Below, one piece after another: positions 16,203 through 24,285 of a stretch of 64,000 bases of DNA. The translations under genes and the position numbers were made by a program. The notes under the pieces are model-generated. The model was not told the DNA's origin. It did no database searches and saw only the letters and a list, made by a program, of their open reading frames with translations. How positions within the stretch are numbered: the first letter of the stretch is position 1; each line of letters starts with the position of its first letter. This DNA comes from DAOUEG01 sp964595455 (lineage in GTDB: Bacteria > Chloroflexota > Dehalococcoidia > Dehalococcoidales > RBG-16-60-22). The stretch lies in contig CAZQQL010000002.1 of the NCBI GenBank assembly GCA_964595455.1, positions 1 through 64,000 on the forward strand. The letters are read 5' to 3'.

Positions 16203-17036
16203 CTACCATTCGCCCTTTTCAGAGCTGTAGTACATGCCGGATGGACTGGCCGTGAATGCCAGCGTCGGTTTGTCCACCTGGAGGAATTTCCAGGGGCAGT
16301 GCATGACATGGGCGGGAATGCACACCATCGTGCTCTTGGACAGGTAGTAGGTTTCTTCGCCCATAGCGACGCTGAAAACGCCGCCGAGATCGTACGGGTG
16401 CTGCGGATCGCAGCCTGTCATGACCATCAGTTCCGGCCATTCATGGTCGTGGATGCCCATCGGCGCCTGGCCGTAGCCCTCGTAGAACCAGACGAAGTCC
16501 ACGTAGAAGGAGCCCTTGGCCATGTCGTCTTCCATGTGAAGCAGGCGGGCGCCTTTCAGCGTCATCTTGCCGTTGGTCGGCGCGGGAGGCGTGACGGCCT
16601 TCTCCTTGGTATGGTCGATGATGGTGTACCGCGGCAGGTTGGGATCGCGCTTGTCCTTGGGGTCCGGCAGCACGCCCATGCTCGTGTAGAATATTGGACG
16701 CTCCATGTGGTTGATCTGCACCGGTCCGAACGGTACCCCGGCGGGTACGAAGATGAGGCTGCTCTTGTTGATGACGTTCTTCTTGCCATCCACCCAGACG
16801 GTCATTTCACCCGCCAGGCTGAACGGGTCTTCCGTGTTCGCCCCGACGAAGCCGATTACCTGGTTCTCCGGGCTGGTACGGGTCCCGTCCACTACCTGGT
16901 TGGCCTGGCTGCTCCAGAACCAGGTACAGTCTACGGACATGAAGTCCGAAAGCCGGTTCCGGTCTACTTTCATCACGTGGGTCGCTTCATAGCCGAGGTC
17001 GCTGATGAGGCGGTCCATATATTTCTTCTTTTCCAA
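16203..17036 (-). CDS. Two-domain cupin protein, copies 2a and 2b of the local family
   Basis: The 277-residue product contains two cupin units. The first (about residues 20-125) keeps the frame (VIGFVGANTEDPF, LAGEMTVWVDG, VPAGVPFGPV, ERPIFYTS) but lacks the HxH pair and the last His. The second (about 150-270) has HDHEWPEL, DLGGVFSVAMG, PAHVMHCPW and VDKPTLAF, so it keeps the metal ligands. This looks like an old duplication with one catalytic and one structural domain, as in other bicupins. A TTG start at 17036 is supported by AGGAGGG 5 bases upstream; ATG 17018 is the alternative. Confidence 0.75.
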   Translation of the reverse strand: MEKKKYMDRLISDLGYEATHVMKVDRNRLSDFMSVDCTWFWSSQANQVVDGTRTSPENQVIGFVGANTEDPFSLAGEMTVWVDGKKNVINKSSLIFVPAGVPFGPVQINHMERPIFYTSMGVLPDPKDKRDPNLPRYTIIDHTKEKAVTPPAPTNGKMTLKGARLLHMEDDMAKGSFYVDFVWFYEGYGQAPMGIHDHEWPELMVMTGCDPQHPYDLGGVFSVAMGEETYYLSKSTMVCIPAHVMHCPWKFLQVDKPTLAFTASPSGMYYSSEKGEW

Positions 17037-17081
17037 TCTGTCCCTCCTGACTCCGGTTTGTTGTTTGATGCTCGCTGGCGG

Positions 17082-17507
17082 CTACTCGTACCGGGGAGCG
17101 CGGCCTGAGGAGACCCAGAAGATGGGCCGCTTGACGTTCCGGACGATGATGGGACCGTGCTGCACGCCGGGAGGTATGTAGGCGGTGAAGCTCCGGTCGA
17201 CGATGTTGACCTCGTTATCGATGATGATCTCTATCTCTGCCCCGAGGTCCTGGATGTTGTCGTAATTGAAGCCGAAGAACCCCAGCATTTCCCCGAATTC
17301 GTGGGTGTGGGATTCGCAGAGCTTGATTTCCGTCTTCGAGCCCGGAGCTATCCACTTGGTATCGGCGTAGAATTGTGCGCCGGGGACGACCTCGTCATCC
17401 ACCGTGATGACTGGTTTGACGATCTTCGGGTCCGTCTTGGTCCGGTAAGCGGGGTATTTCGGATTGGCCTTGGCTTTATCGACACCGTATACGGCGTTTT
17501 TTCCCAT
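17082..17507 (-). CDS. Cupin-fold protein, copy 3 of the local family
   Basis: The 141-residue protein has ESHTHEFGEM (HxHxxxE), DLGAEIEIIID, and PPGVQHGPI with the final His, followed by VKRPIFWV. The GP replaces the CP of its relatives, so the Cys next to the last ligand is missing here. It lies 45 bases before the double-cupin gene on the same strand and after the 17552 cupin gene, making a three-gene run of cupins. AGAGG precedes the ATG. A metal-dependent role on a shared substrate is inferred. Confidence 0.72.
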   Translation of the reverse strand: MGKNAVYGVDKAKANPKYPAYRTKTDPKIVKPVITVDDEVVPGAQFYADTKWIAPGSKTEIKLCESHTHEFGEMLGFFGFNYDNIQDLGAEIEIIIDNEVNIVDRSFTAYIPPGVQHGPIIVRNVKRPIFWVSSGRAPRYE

Positions 17508-17551
17508 TATCTCATTACCTCTTTTTCTTTCTTCATCGGTGCGCTACCGGC

Positions 17552-18070
17552 CTAGACGTACTTGTCGCCGGAACCGAGGGTCATGTGGAACATCGGGGCG
17601 TCCATCCGCCGGAAGACCAGCGGGCAGTGCTCCATGTTCGCCGGGATATAGACCATGAAACTCTTCGTGAAGACGAATTTCTCATTCTCCAGCCAGAATT
17701 CGATTTCTCCGCCGAGGTCGGAGGGATCATCGACGTTGGTGCCGAAATAGCTGAAGATCTCGATGAACGGGTGCGCGTGAGGCGCGATGCCGGGAACCTT
17801 CCCGCTCTTGACCAGTTCCGGTGTAACGATCTCCGGAGCGGGCATCCGCTGCATCTGCATCTGGTCCTTCATCGTGGAAGGCCACTGCCACGTGTACTCA
17901 CCATAGAAACCGCCGGGCAGGACCTCGTTGTCCATCCAGATAACGTGCTCCAGACCCAGCCGGTGGCCGTCCGCATACCCCTGCCGGATAAGCTGGGGGC
18001 CCTTGTAGCCGGGCATGACGACATTGCGCTTTAACTCCGTCGTAATATACTTGCCGTACTTTGAAGTCAT
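17552..18070 (-). CDS. Cupin-fold protein, copy 4 of the local family
   Basis: The 172-residue product shares its N-end KYGKYITTELKRN with the 8706 gene. It carries PHAHPFIEIFSYFGTN (HxHxxxE), DLGGEIEFWLENE, PANMEHCPLVF with the last His, and then MDAPMFHM and GSGDKY. All expected cupin ligands are present. It is the first gene of the run 17552-17082-16203 on the minus strand, with AAGGAG before the ATG. The different copies may act on successive intermediates or form hetero-oligomers; this is inference. Confidence 0.75.
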   Translation of the reverse strand: MTSKYGKYITTELKRNVVMPGYKGPQLIRQGYADGHRLGLEHVIWMDNEVLPGGFYGEYTWQWPSTMKDQMQMQRMPAPEIVTPELVKSGKVPGIAPHAHPFIEIFSYFGTNVDDPSDLGGEIEFWLENEKFVFTKSFMVYIPANMEHCPLVFRRMDAPMFHMTLGSGDKYV

Positions 18071-18209
18071 TCAGATTTCTCCTTTCCGTGTCCCGCACAC
18101 CATATGACATGGTGCCGGTTTTCTTGCTTCTCAGGTTATGAAAATAGTTTATGCTGGTTGTGGTGCAGTGTCAAACATCGGTGGAGTTACCGGTTACTGA
18201 CCGCAGTCT

Positions 18210-18665
18210 CTACCGCTTGCCGGGTTGTACCAGTTCCACGATCAGGTCCGCAGCGTTCAGGTCCAGGTAGGCCACGCCGCCCCCGCCGGGGAACTCGGAC
18301 GTCAGCATCACCTCGGAGCCTTCCTCGGTCAGGTCCTTCACCGCGCCGCCGAGGTCGTCAACCATAAAACCGAGGTGCTGGATGCCCTCGCCCTTGACAT
18401 CCAGGAATTCCCGGTGCGGCGACGGCCCCTCGAGCGGCTGTATCAACTCCAGTTCCATGTTCCCTATCCGGGTTATCTGGATTTTCACCCTCTCTGCGGG
18501 ATTGAATGGCTTGCCCCGGTACGTCTCCCGGTTCTCGGCGGGAAGGATCCGGGGCTTGAAAGGGCCTATCCCCAGTGCTGCGAAACGCTCGATGGCTTTC
18601 TCCATGTCCCGGACCACCATCCCGATGTGCGCCAGGTTATTGAACGCCGATGTCTTGCTGTCCAT
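18210..18665 (-). CDS. VOC family protein, epimerase-like
   Basis: The 151-residue protein shows two VOC units with a full set of likely metal ligands: LAHIGMVVRDMEKAIERFA and LELIQPLEG in the first half, IQHLGFMVDDL and IVELVQP in the second. This is the pattern of methylmalonyl-CoA epimerase and lactoylglutathione lyase relatives. It is a distant paralogue of the 9272 gene, which has lost its first His. AGGAGG precedes the ATG. It lies upstream of the cupin run on the same strand, separated by about 140 bases that carry a probable promoter region. Confidence 0.8.
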   Translation of the reverse strand: MDSKTSAFNNLAHIGMVVRDMEKAIERFAALGIGPFKPRILPAENRETYRGKPFNPAERVKIQITRIGNMELELIQPLEGPSPHREFLDVKGEGIQHLGFMVDDLGGAVKDLTEEGSEVMLTSEFPGGGGVAYLDLNAADLIVELVQPGKR

Positions 18666-18753
18666 CAGCCTGCCTCCTGTTCACAATTAACTACATTTGA
18701 TTATTCGCAAATCTGGTAATCATACCATAACCGGCCAATCAAGCAAAGCCAGT

Positions 18754-18792
18754 TTCTTCTCCCCTCGCGGGAGAAGATTAAGATGAGGGGGA
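18754..18792. repeat. Dispersed intergenic repeat (TTCTCCC...GGGAGAAG...GATGAGGGG type)
   Basis: TTCTTCTCCCCTCGCGGGAG followed by AAGATTAAGATGAGGGGGA forms a short stem (TTCTCCC/GGGAGAA) and a G-rich tail. Related copies lie at 61341-61380 and 61569-61610 in this window. Confidence 0.6.
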
Positions 18793-18814
18793 AGCTTTCA
18801 TTCAGACCGGACAG

Positions 18815-19300
18815 CTAAACCGTCTTTCTCATCCACCTGAACGTCACCAGGTACATCAGGTAGTCCCAGGTGTTGCCCAGCAGGTTCCCGGTCCGTACCA
18901 TGTGCAGATACGTAGTGATGATCCGGGCTTTTTCCGGACCGTATGCTTCACGGAGCTTCTGAACGGTCTCCGGATCAGGCCGGGCGTTTGATTCCGCCCA
19001 GTGCTGCGCGAAGAGCACTGCCGCAGCTTCATCTCCGGGACAATCAGCAACGTCTCCCTCCAGCAGCCTGCTGATCTCCACCGGCCCGACGCCGCTTTTC
19101 AATGCCTGCTTCGTGTGAAAATACGAGCAGTACCGGCAGCCGTTGACTCCGGTAACTGCCAGCATCAGCCGCTCCCGGAACGCCGGTGATACCAGGTTTT
19201 CGTCAGCGGCTTTCTTGAGGAGCTTCCTGTTTTTAAATGGCACCATGAGGTCGCGCCAGAGGTCAGCCGGGTTCCGGTATGTCCGTTTCCTGAATGTCAT
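18815..19300 (-). CDS. AhpD-like / carboxymuconolactone decarboxylase family protein
   Basis: The 161-residue product has the AhpD-type redox motif CRYCSYFHTK (CxxC with downstream His) at about residues 55-64, within VTGVNGCRYC. Such proteins are either alkylhydroperoxidase-like thiol reductases or relatives of gamma-carboxymuconolactone decarboxylase; the CxxC points to the former. The C-end carries hydrophobic WDYLMYLVTFRW. Its ATG overlaps the stop of the preceding Imm5-like gene by four bases (ATGA, 19297-19300), so the two are translationally coupled. The longer frame reaching 19360 lacks support. Confidence 0.8.
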   Translation of the reverse strand: MTFRKRTYRNPADLWRDLMVPFKNRKLLKKAADENLVSPAFRERLMLAVTGVNGCRYCSYFHTKQALKSGVGPVEISRLLEGDVADCPGDEAAAVLFAQHWAESNARPDPETVQKLREAYGPEKARIITTYLHMVRTGNLLGNTWDYLMYLVTFRWMRKTV

Positions 19301-19785
19301 TGAAGGCTGCCTGTTTCTTCCGGCTGCTGGGCCAGTTCCAACAGCCGGCGGTACTGCCAATCTCTTTCTGCTGCTATGGATTGTTCCCGCTCAGCTTCAC
19401 CATTAGTCCGGTAGACGGCCTGCAGAACGTACATCGCCGCGCCGATGGAGTGCCGGGGTACGTGCGCCGTGGCGACGGCCTGCCCGGCAGCCCGGGCGGC
19501 GGACCGGGCCGGTGTGTCAGTCCCGGCTTCACGCGCCGCCGCGTGCGCCCCCAGCGACGCCCCCCGGATAACGCTCATCCGGAACTCGCCCGTATCTATC
19601 CATCTCTGCAGCGTCTCCAGGGCGTTCCGTGGACGCGCGTCGTCCGGGTATCGTTCCTCGAAGAGAGGCATGACCCGCTCGGCGCACTCCCTTGCCCATA
19701 CGCCAAGCATACGGTGACCGGTGCGTTTTACCATTTCGGCCAAGCGTTCGTCCTGGAAATATTTGAGGGTGACTTTTCTCTTCAT
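19297..19785 (-). CDS. Imm5-like 'putative immunity protein' family
   Basis: The 162-residue protein has the helical Ala-rich pattern of Imm5-like proteins: RVMPLFEERYPDDARPRNAL, then GEFRMSVIRGASLGAHAAAR, AARAAGQAVATAHVPRHSIG and AAMYVLQAVYR. The family was named from toxin-immunity loci, but members occur in many genomes with no adjacent toxin. None is visible here: the neighbours are an AhpD-like gene (4-base overlap) and a SnoaL-like gene. A true immunity role is therefore doubtful. The start is an ATG at 19785 without a strong ribosome site. Confidence 0.7.
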   Translation of the reverse strand: MKRKVTLKYFQDERLAEMVKRTGHRMLGVWARECAERVMPLFEERYPDDARPRNALETLQRWIDTGEFRMSVIRGASLGAHAAAREAGTDTPARSAARAAGQAVATAHVPRHSIGAAMYVLQAVYRTNGEAEREQSIAAERDWQYRRLLELAQQPEETGSLQ

Positions 19786-19801
19786 GCAGTGACGATATCC
19801 G

Positions 19802-20524
19802 TTATCTTCTCTCCTTATGTTCTTTGATGATCCGCTCGTTGTTCTCCATGTCGGTCACGTCCTTGCCCGTCACCGGGTGCTTGTAGTGGAACGGCAGGAC
19901 ATACCCGTACATGAAACGCGGGTCATCGTAGTCGAACGGGATATCCGCCGGCGGGGGAATGTGCGGCCCCTGCGGGTTCGCCATGCCCTCTCGGATGGTG
20001 TTCGGCCAGCGCCACAGTTCATCCGGAATAGAAACCGTGTAGGGGATATACCAGCGAATGACGAGGAACTTCCAGACCCCGTCCTGCTTGATATATTCGA
20101 TCTCATACACGCCGGCCACCCAGGATTTCCTGAATGTGCCGCTATCGGCCGGCAGGGAGTGGGTTCCGAACGTATACCATCGACCCCAGGCCCTGTCGCC
20201 TTTCACGTCCACCACCCCGGCGATCGGCATGACCTGGTGGAAGAACTCCGCCGGCTGGCCCGTACCCGGGTCATTGGTCTCGAAATACCGCCGCACCGCG
20301 TCCTTGCCAAAGTAGGCGCCTTCCAGCCAGTACAGGGCGGTCTCCGGGTGCTCGGCAAAGCAGTCGATGACCTCCTGCTTCATCATCCGCATGACGTAAT
20401 AACTGTAGGCCCGCTGCAGCCGCTTGACCTGGTTGATGTCATCGAGATAGGCGTACTTCTGCTGCAGGTCGGTAACCTGGTTTTGCAGTTCCGTGATCCT
20501 GGCTTCCATTTGTTCCGGCGTCAT
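19802..20524 (-). CDS. SnoaL-like protein with N-terminal coiled coil
   Basis: The 240-residue protein begins with a predicted coiled coil (MEARITELQNQVTDLQQKYA, residues 6-25) and continues as an NTF2/SnoaL-like domain: IDCFAEHPETALYWLEGAYF, GKDAVRRYFE, DRAWGRWYTFG and KFLVIRWYIPY. It ends with a low-complexity tail. The fold fits small isomerases or dehydratases; the coiled coil suggests dimers or trimers. AAGGAG precedes the ATG. It is the first gene of the run 19802-19297-18815. The substrate is unknown. Confidence 0.72.
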   Translation of the reverse strand: MTPEQMEARITELQNQVTDLQQKYAYLDDINQVKRLQRAYSYYVMRMMKQEVIDCFAEHPETALYWLEGAYFGKDAVRRYFETNDPGTGQPAEFFHQVMPIAGVVDVKGDRAWGRWYTFGTHSLPADSGTFRKSWVAGVYEIEYIKQDGVWKFLVIRWYIPYTVSIPDELWRWPNTIREGMANPQGPHIPPPADIPFDYDDPRFMYGYVLPFHYKHPVTGKDVTDMENNERIIKEHKERR

Positions 20525-20649
20525 GGCGCTCTCCTTTCAGTATACCTTCGGTAACAGGCACTATCAGCGACTATACAACGTGGAGCTTGTAAATGGCAAG
20601 CAACTCATCGCTGCTACCACCCACCCGGTGCAGTAACCGGATAGCAAGA

Positions 20650-21213
20650 CTATCGCTTGAGGAACTTTTTCCGGAACACGATCAGGACCAGGACGGCCAG
20701 TATCACTAACACAGAAACAACGATGAGCGGGATGACCAGCGACAACAGCGACGTACCCACGGCCGCTGCGTGTTCCGTGGTCGCGACGGCCGGGTTCACC
20801 GTTCCTGCGGTCGCAGTTGTTGAAACAAACCTTGTCAGCACAGTAGCGCTCTGTACGGTGGCCGCGACTCCGCCGCCTACGATGAACCCGGTCAGCCATT
20901 TGAGCAGGTCGTTATCGATGGGGAGCACCGAGGTCAGCAACAGGGTTCCCATTAATACTGCCATCGGCGTAGTGATGGTATCGAGGAAGTTATCGATGAC
21001 CGGGATGTAGTAGGCCAGGATCTCGAAAAGCGTTGCCGTCCCGAAGCATATCATTGCCGGCAGGGTGCTCAGCCACATGAACCCCTCCTGGGCGGGAAAT
21101 ACGCCGAAATAAGCCGCGATGCTGGCTACCAGCATCGGCACGAAAACCCTGAAGCCGGCCGCCGCCGCCAGTCCGATCCCCAGGGCTATGGCGGTGATAG
21201 TTTCTGTTTCCAT
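20650..21213 (-). CDS. DUF4126-like membrane protein
   Basis: The 187-residue protein has about five membrane segments. Its start, TAIALGIGLAAAAGFRVFVP, and the later VIDNFLDTITTPMAVLMGTL then WLTGFIVGGGVAATVQS match DUF4126 membrane proteins, whose role is unknown. The C-end has a final helix and a basic tail (RKKFLKR), consistent with an inside C-terminus. AGAGG lies 3-7 bases before the ATG. It appears monocistronic, between the SnoaL-like gene and a terminator-bearing gene on the same strand. Confidence 0.78.
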   Translation of the reverse strand: METETITAIALGIGLAAAAGFRVFVPMLVASIAAYFGVFPAQEGFMWLSTLPAMICFGTATLFEILAYYIPVIDNFLDTITTPMAVLMGTLLLTSVLPIDNDLLKWLTGFIVGGGVAATVQSATVLTRFVSTTATAGTVNPAVATTEHAAAVGTSLLSLVIPLIVVSVLVILAVLVLIVFRKKFLKR

Positions 21214-21280
21214 GACCTCTACATATCCAATTGTAATAGGTCTCTGTAATATTGGGAGCTAAAATCTTGCGTAATAAAGA

Positions 21281-21331
21281 AAAAAACTCCCGGCAAAGCA
21301 TCCCCGAAAACAGGGTAAACCATGCCGGGAG
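21281..21331 (-). terminator. Rho-independent terminator (minus strand)
   Basis: CTCCCGGCA (21287-21295) pairs with TGCCGGGAG (21323-21331), enclosing a second small hairpin. On the minus strand a T7 run follows the stem. It ends the transcript of the small charged protein at 21385. Confidence 0.82.
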
Positions 21332-21384
21332 AGCAGAGCAGCAGCACGTACAAAGCGTGCGATGGTGAGGCTGTTACCGGCCTG

Positions 21385-21678
21385 TCACTGGCCGTTCTTT
21401 TTCGTGCTCTTGAAGCTGTCCGCCACACTCTTCCCGAAGTCCTCAGCCGCCTTCCCAACGTTCCGGAACCTCTCCTTCACATCTTCGTCCTTGAACCGGT
21501 CCGCCAGCGTCTTTGCAGATATTTTCGCGCTCTCCGCGAACTCGTTGGCCCGCTTCTTCAGCTCCGGGTCATTGAAAACCTCCCCCATCGCCTTCCCGAA
21601 CGCCTTGAACATCTCCCCGAACTTCTCGGCCGTCTGTTGAGCATCTGTCTTCTGTTCTTCTTTCTTCTCTTCTGTCAT
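21385..21678 (-). CDS. Small highly charged helical protein, unknown
   Basis: The 97-residue product is almost entirely amphipathic helix rich in Lys, Glu, Ala and Phe (FGEMFKAFGKAMGEVFNDPE, then KKRANEFAESAKISAKTLAD and FGKSVADSFKS). No signal or membrane span is present. It resembles small apolipoprotein- or stress-type helical proteins in composition only. A very good ribosome site (GGGAGGGGAGAA) precedes the ATG and a strong terminator follows, so expression is likely high. No family is recognised. Confidence 0.72.
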   Translation of the reverse strand: MTEEKKEEQKTDAQQTAEKFGEMFKAFGKAMGEVFNDPELKKRANEFAESAKISAKTLADRFKDEDVKERFRNVGKAAEDFGKSVADSFKSTKKNGQ

Positions 21679-21831
21679 TTCTCCCCTCCCGTACTCGAAT
21701 ATCGGTCATTGGGACTATACTACGAACATTCATGGTTGGCAAACGATGAAGTGTTTTGGGTTGTATGCAGTTCGTTCCTCCCTGAAAGAGGGTAGCAACG
21801 CAAAAACAAGGCTGGAGGTGAGGCTGAATTG

Positions 21832-21876
21832 TTAAAATACCCCGCTCATCCCATGTCTCTCGAAGGATGAGCGGGG
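21832..21876 (-). terminator. Rho-independent terminator of the CoA-transferase operon
   Basis: CCCCGCTCATCC (21840-21851) pairs with GGATGAGCGGGG (21865-21876), a 12-bp stem. On the minus strand it is followed by TATTTTAAC. It lies 29 bases after the stop of the enolase-family gene. Confidence 0.83.
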
Positions 21877-21904
21877 CAATATCCAGCATGTGTATGACGG
21901 AGGA

Positions 21905-23074
21905 CTATGCCTTGATCGTTACCGCCTGCTTGCCGGGAGTGGCGAACTTCTTGACGGCGGCTTCATTCAACTCGATGCCCATGCCGGGACCTTCGGGCGG
22001 ATAGAGATAGCCTTTTTCATACTTCGGGCAGCCCAGGCCGAGATCGTCCGGAATGGCCTGGCCGTTGGTCTCGATGAGGTCGTACAGGTTGAGCGGTCCG
22101 ATGGACTCCTGCTCGATCCTGCCCAGCCATTCCATGGAAGCCAGGAAGTGGGCTTCGACGGCGGCGCCGAGACCCGAGTTGATCATACAGCCGGTCATGA
22201 CGAGAAGGCCCATCGACTGCGCGATAGCCACGAACTTCTGCGATTTGTGGATTCCGCCGGCCTTGGGGACCTTGAGGAAGAACCCGTCGATGGCGTCCCG
22301 CTCGTACAGCTTGATGAGGTCGTTGAGTTCCTGCGCGGACTCGTCGGCGAATATCGGTACATCAACCTTGCGGCGCAGCCTGGCCAGACCGTCATGGTCC
22401 CACCACGGTATCGGCTGCTCGGCGAGGAAGACATCATACTTGCCGACCGCCTGGAGGAAGCGGAGCGCCTGGGTATAGTTCCAGCCGCCGTTGGTGTCCG
22501 TCATGATTTTCACCTGGCTGCCGACGGTCTTGCGGACCTCGGCCACCATCTGGACGTCATCATCGACGACGTTGGCGCCGACCTTCAGCTTGAGGCCACC
22601 GTACCCGGCCGCGGCGAGCTTCTTGGCCTGGGCGGCTACCTGTTCCGGCGTGCCGGAGGACATGACATAGGCCAGCTTGATCTTCGGGTTGGAAAGACCA
22701 CCGAGGAGCTTGTAGACCGGTACCCCCAGCGCCTTACCCATGAGATCATGGAGGGCGTAGTCGATAACGGCCTTGGAGTGGTTGTTCATGCGTGCGGCCT
22801 TGTCCATTTTGGCGACGATGACTTCTATCCGGAACGGGTCTTCCCCGAGAAGTATCGGCGCAAAGACCTTCGTCACGTTGTGGAAGATGGAATCCTGGCT
22901 TTCCCCCATGTACCACATGGAAGTATCGCCGCATTCGGCGACGCCGGTGATGCCTTCATCCGTGTGGAGCTTGACCACCACGGTATGCGCGGCCGTCACC
23001 GCGGAACCGGACATGACCATGGGTTTCTTGAACGGCAGGGACACGGGGATTGCTTCGACACTGGTGATCTTCAT
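21905..23074 (-). CDS. Enolase superfamily enzyme, mandelate racemase/muconate lactonizing type
   Basis: The 389-residue protein has the two-domain enolase layout. The catalytic Lys pair is in LKLKVG (about residue 160), metal ligands follow in MTDTNGGW, LAEQPIPW and FADES, and the opposite Lys lies in FLKVPKAGG (about 264). This is the muconate-lactonizing-enzyme subgroup, whose members carry out cycloisomerisation, epimerisation or dehydration of carboxylates. The substrate is unknown. It is the last gene of the operon 26763-21905 with two CoA-transferases and an acyl-CoA dehydrogenase, which suggests a dehydration or isomerisation step on an organic acid. AAGGAG precedes the ATG. Confidence 0.88.
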   Translation of the reverse strand: MKITSVEAIPVSLPFKKPMVMSGSAVTAAHTVVVKLHTDEGITGVAECGDTSMWYMGESQDSIFHNVTKVFAPILLGEDPFRIEVIVAKMDKAARMNNHSKAVIDYALHDLMGKALGVPVYKLLGGLSNPKIKLAYVMSSGTPEQVAAQAKKLAAAGYGGLKLKVGANVVDDDVQMVAEVRKTVGSQVKIMTDTNGGWNYTQALRFLQAVGKYDVFLAEQPIPWWDHDGLARLRRKVDVPIFADESAQELNDLIKLYERDAIDGFFLKVPKAGGIHKSQKFVAIAQSMGLLVMTGCMINSGLGAAVEAHFLASMEWLGRIEQESIGPLNLYDLIETNGQAIPDDLGLGCPKYEKGYLYPPEGPGMGIELNEAAVKKFATPGKQAVTIKA

Positions 23075-23120
23075 TGATTAGTCTCCTTGTTTTATTTCTT
23101 GCCGGCTCTCAGGACACCGG

Positions 23121-24266
23121 TCAGTCTACATACTCTCTGCCGATCATATTGCGGCAGATGATGAGCTTCATAACTTCCGCCATGCCGTCCCCGATCTCGG
23201 TCAGCAGGGAGTCCCTCAGGTGCTGCTCGATGGGCAGGTCCTTGCTGTACCCGTAGTGGCCGTGGACCAGCAGGCATTCATGAATGACGTTAAAAGCCGT
23301 ACGCGGGCACCACCATTTTACCATAGCTGACTCTTTGCTGTGCGGCTGGCCGTTTTCCTTCATCCAGAGAACACGGTAGCACAACCACCGGCCGAGTTCC
23401 AGGTACGTGGCGCATTCGGCAATGCGGAAGGACGTTCCCTGGAACTTCGCTATCGGCTTGCCGAACTGCACGCGCTGCTTGACGTATTCTACGGTCTCAT
23501 CCAGGATGGTCTGCGCCTTGGCGAGCGATTCCAGCGATCCGAAGGCTCGCAGGCAGTCGAACGTCCGCATGGTCACCTGGAATCCTTTGCCTTCCTCGTC
23601 CCCGAGCAGGTAATTCTTGTGCAGCCGGACGTCTTCCATGGAAACGATGCCGCCCTCCAGGGACTCGCAGCCGATGTCATCTATCTTGTTGATGGTGATG
23701 CCGGGGGTATCGAATGGCACGAGGAACGGGGTCAGCCGCCGGGTGGACGGGTCCGCCTTGGCCAGCGCCATCATGGCGTGGCCCTGGGTGGCAAAGGTGA
23801 CCCGGTTCTTCTCCCCGTTGAGGATGTAATAATCACCGTCCTTGCGGAACGTCGATTTCAAATTCGCTAGGTCTGAGCCGGCTTCGGCCTCGGTCGCGCC
23901 CATGCACACGGTTCTCTCGCCGGAGACGAGGGCCGGCAGCCATTCCTGCTTGAGCTCTTCGCAGCCGAGCGCCATGATCCCGGCCAGGCCGTAGTTGTTG
24001 AACACCAGCCAGGCCCCGTCATCGGCGTGGCGGGCCAGTTCTTCCACCACGACGCCCACGGTAATGGCGTCCTTCGGGTTGCCGCCGTACTCTTCTGCCG
24101 TGTTCAACCCCAGGAGGCCAAGATTCCCGGCCTGAAGGATCAACTCAGGGGGTATACGTCGTTCCCGGACGCGGTCTTTGTAGGTCGGGGCCAGTTCCTT
24201 GAGCCCCCAATCGCGGCACATATTGCGGAGCATGATCTGCTCTTCGGAAAAGCTGAAATCCAGCAT
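23121..24266 (-). CDS. Acyl-CoA dehydrogenase family protein
   Basis: The 381-residue protein starts MLDFSFSEEQIMLRNMCRDW and has the family motifs MGATEAEAGSDLANLKSTF (about 125-143), VTFATQGH and VQFGKPIAKFQ (about 273-283), ending with YGYSKDLPIEQHLRD and EIGDGMAEV. FAD-dependent alpha-beta desaturation of an acyl-CoA is expected. In most relatives the last motif reads like IYEGT; the Gly-Asp-Gly here is unusual. ATG 24266 is chosen over an upstream start at 24359 because CGGAGG lies 8 bases before it. It follows the CoA-transferase gene by 19 bases. Confidence 0.9.
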   Translation of the reverse strand: MLDFSFSEEQIMLRNMCRDWGLKELAPTYKDRVRERRIPPELILQAGNLGLLGLNTAEEYGGNPKDAITVGVVVEELARHADDGAWLVFNNYGLAGIMALGCEELKQEWLPALVSGERTVCMGATEAEAGSDLANLKSTFRKDGDYYILNGEKNRVTFATQGHAMMALAKADPSTRRLTPFLVPFDTPGITINKIDDIGCESLEGGIVSMEDVRLHKNYLLGDEEGKGFQVTMRTFDCLRAFGSLESLAKAQTILDETVEYVKQRVQFGKPIAKFQGTSFRIAECATYLELGRWLCYRVLWMKENGQPHSKESAMVKWWCPRTAFNVIHECLLVHGHYGYSKDLPIEQHLRDSLLTEIGDGMAEVMKLIICRNMIGREYVD

Positions 24267-24285
24267 GTTTTCTGTACCTCCGGTC

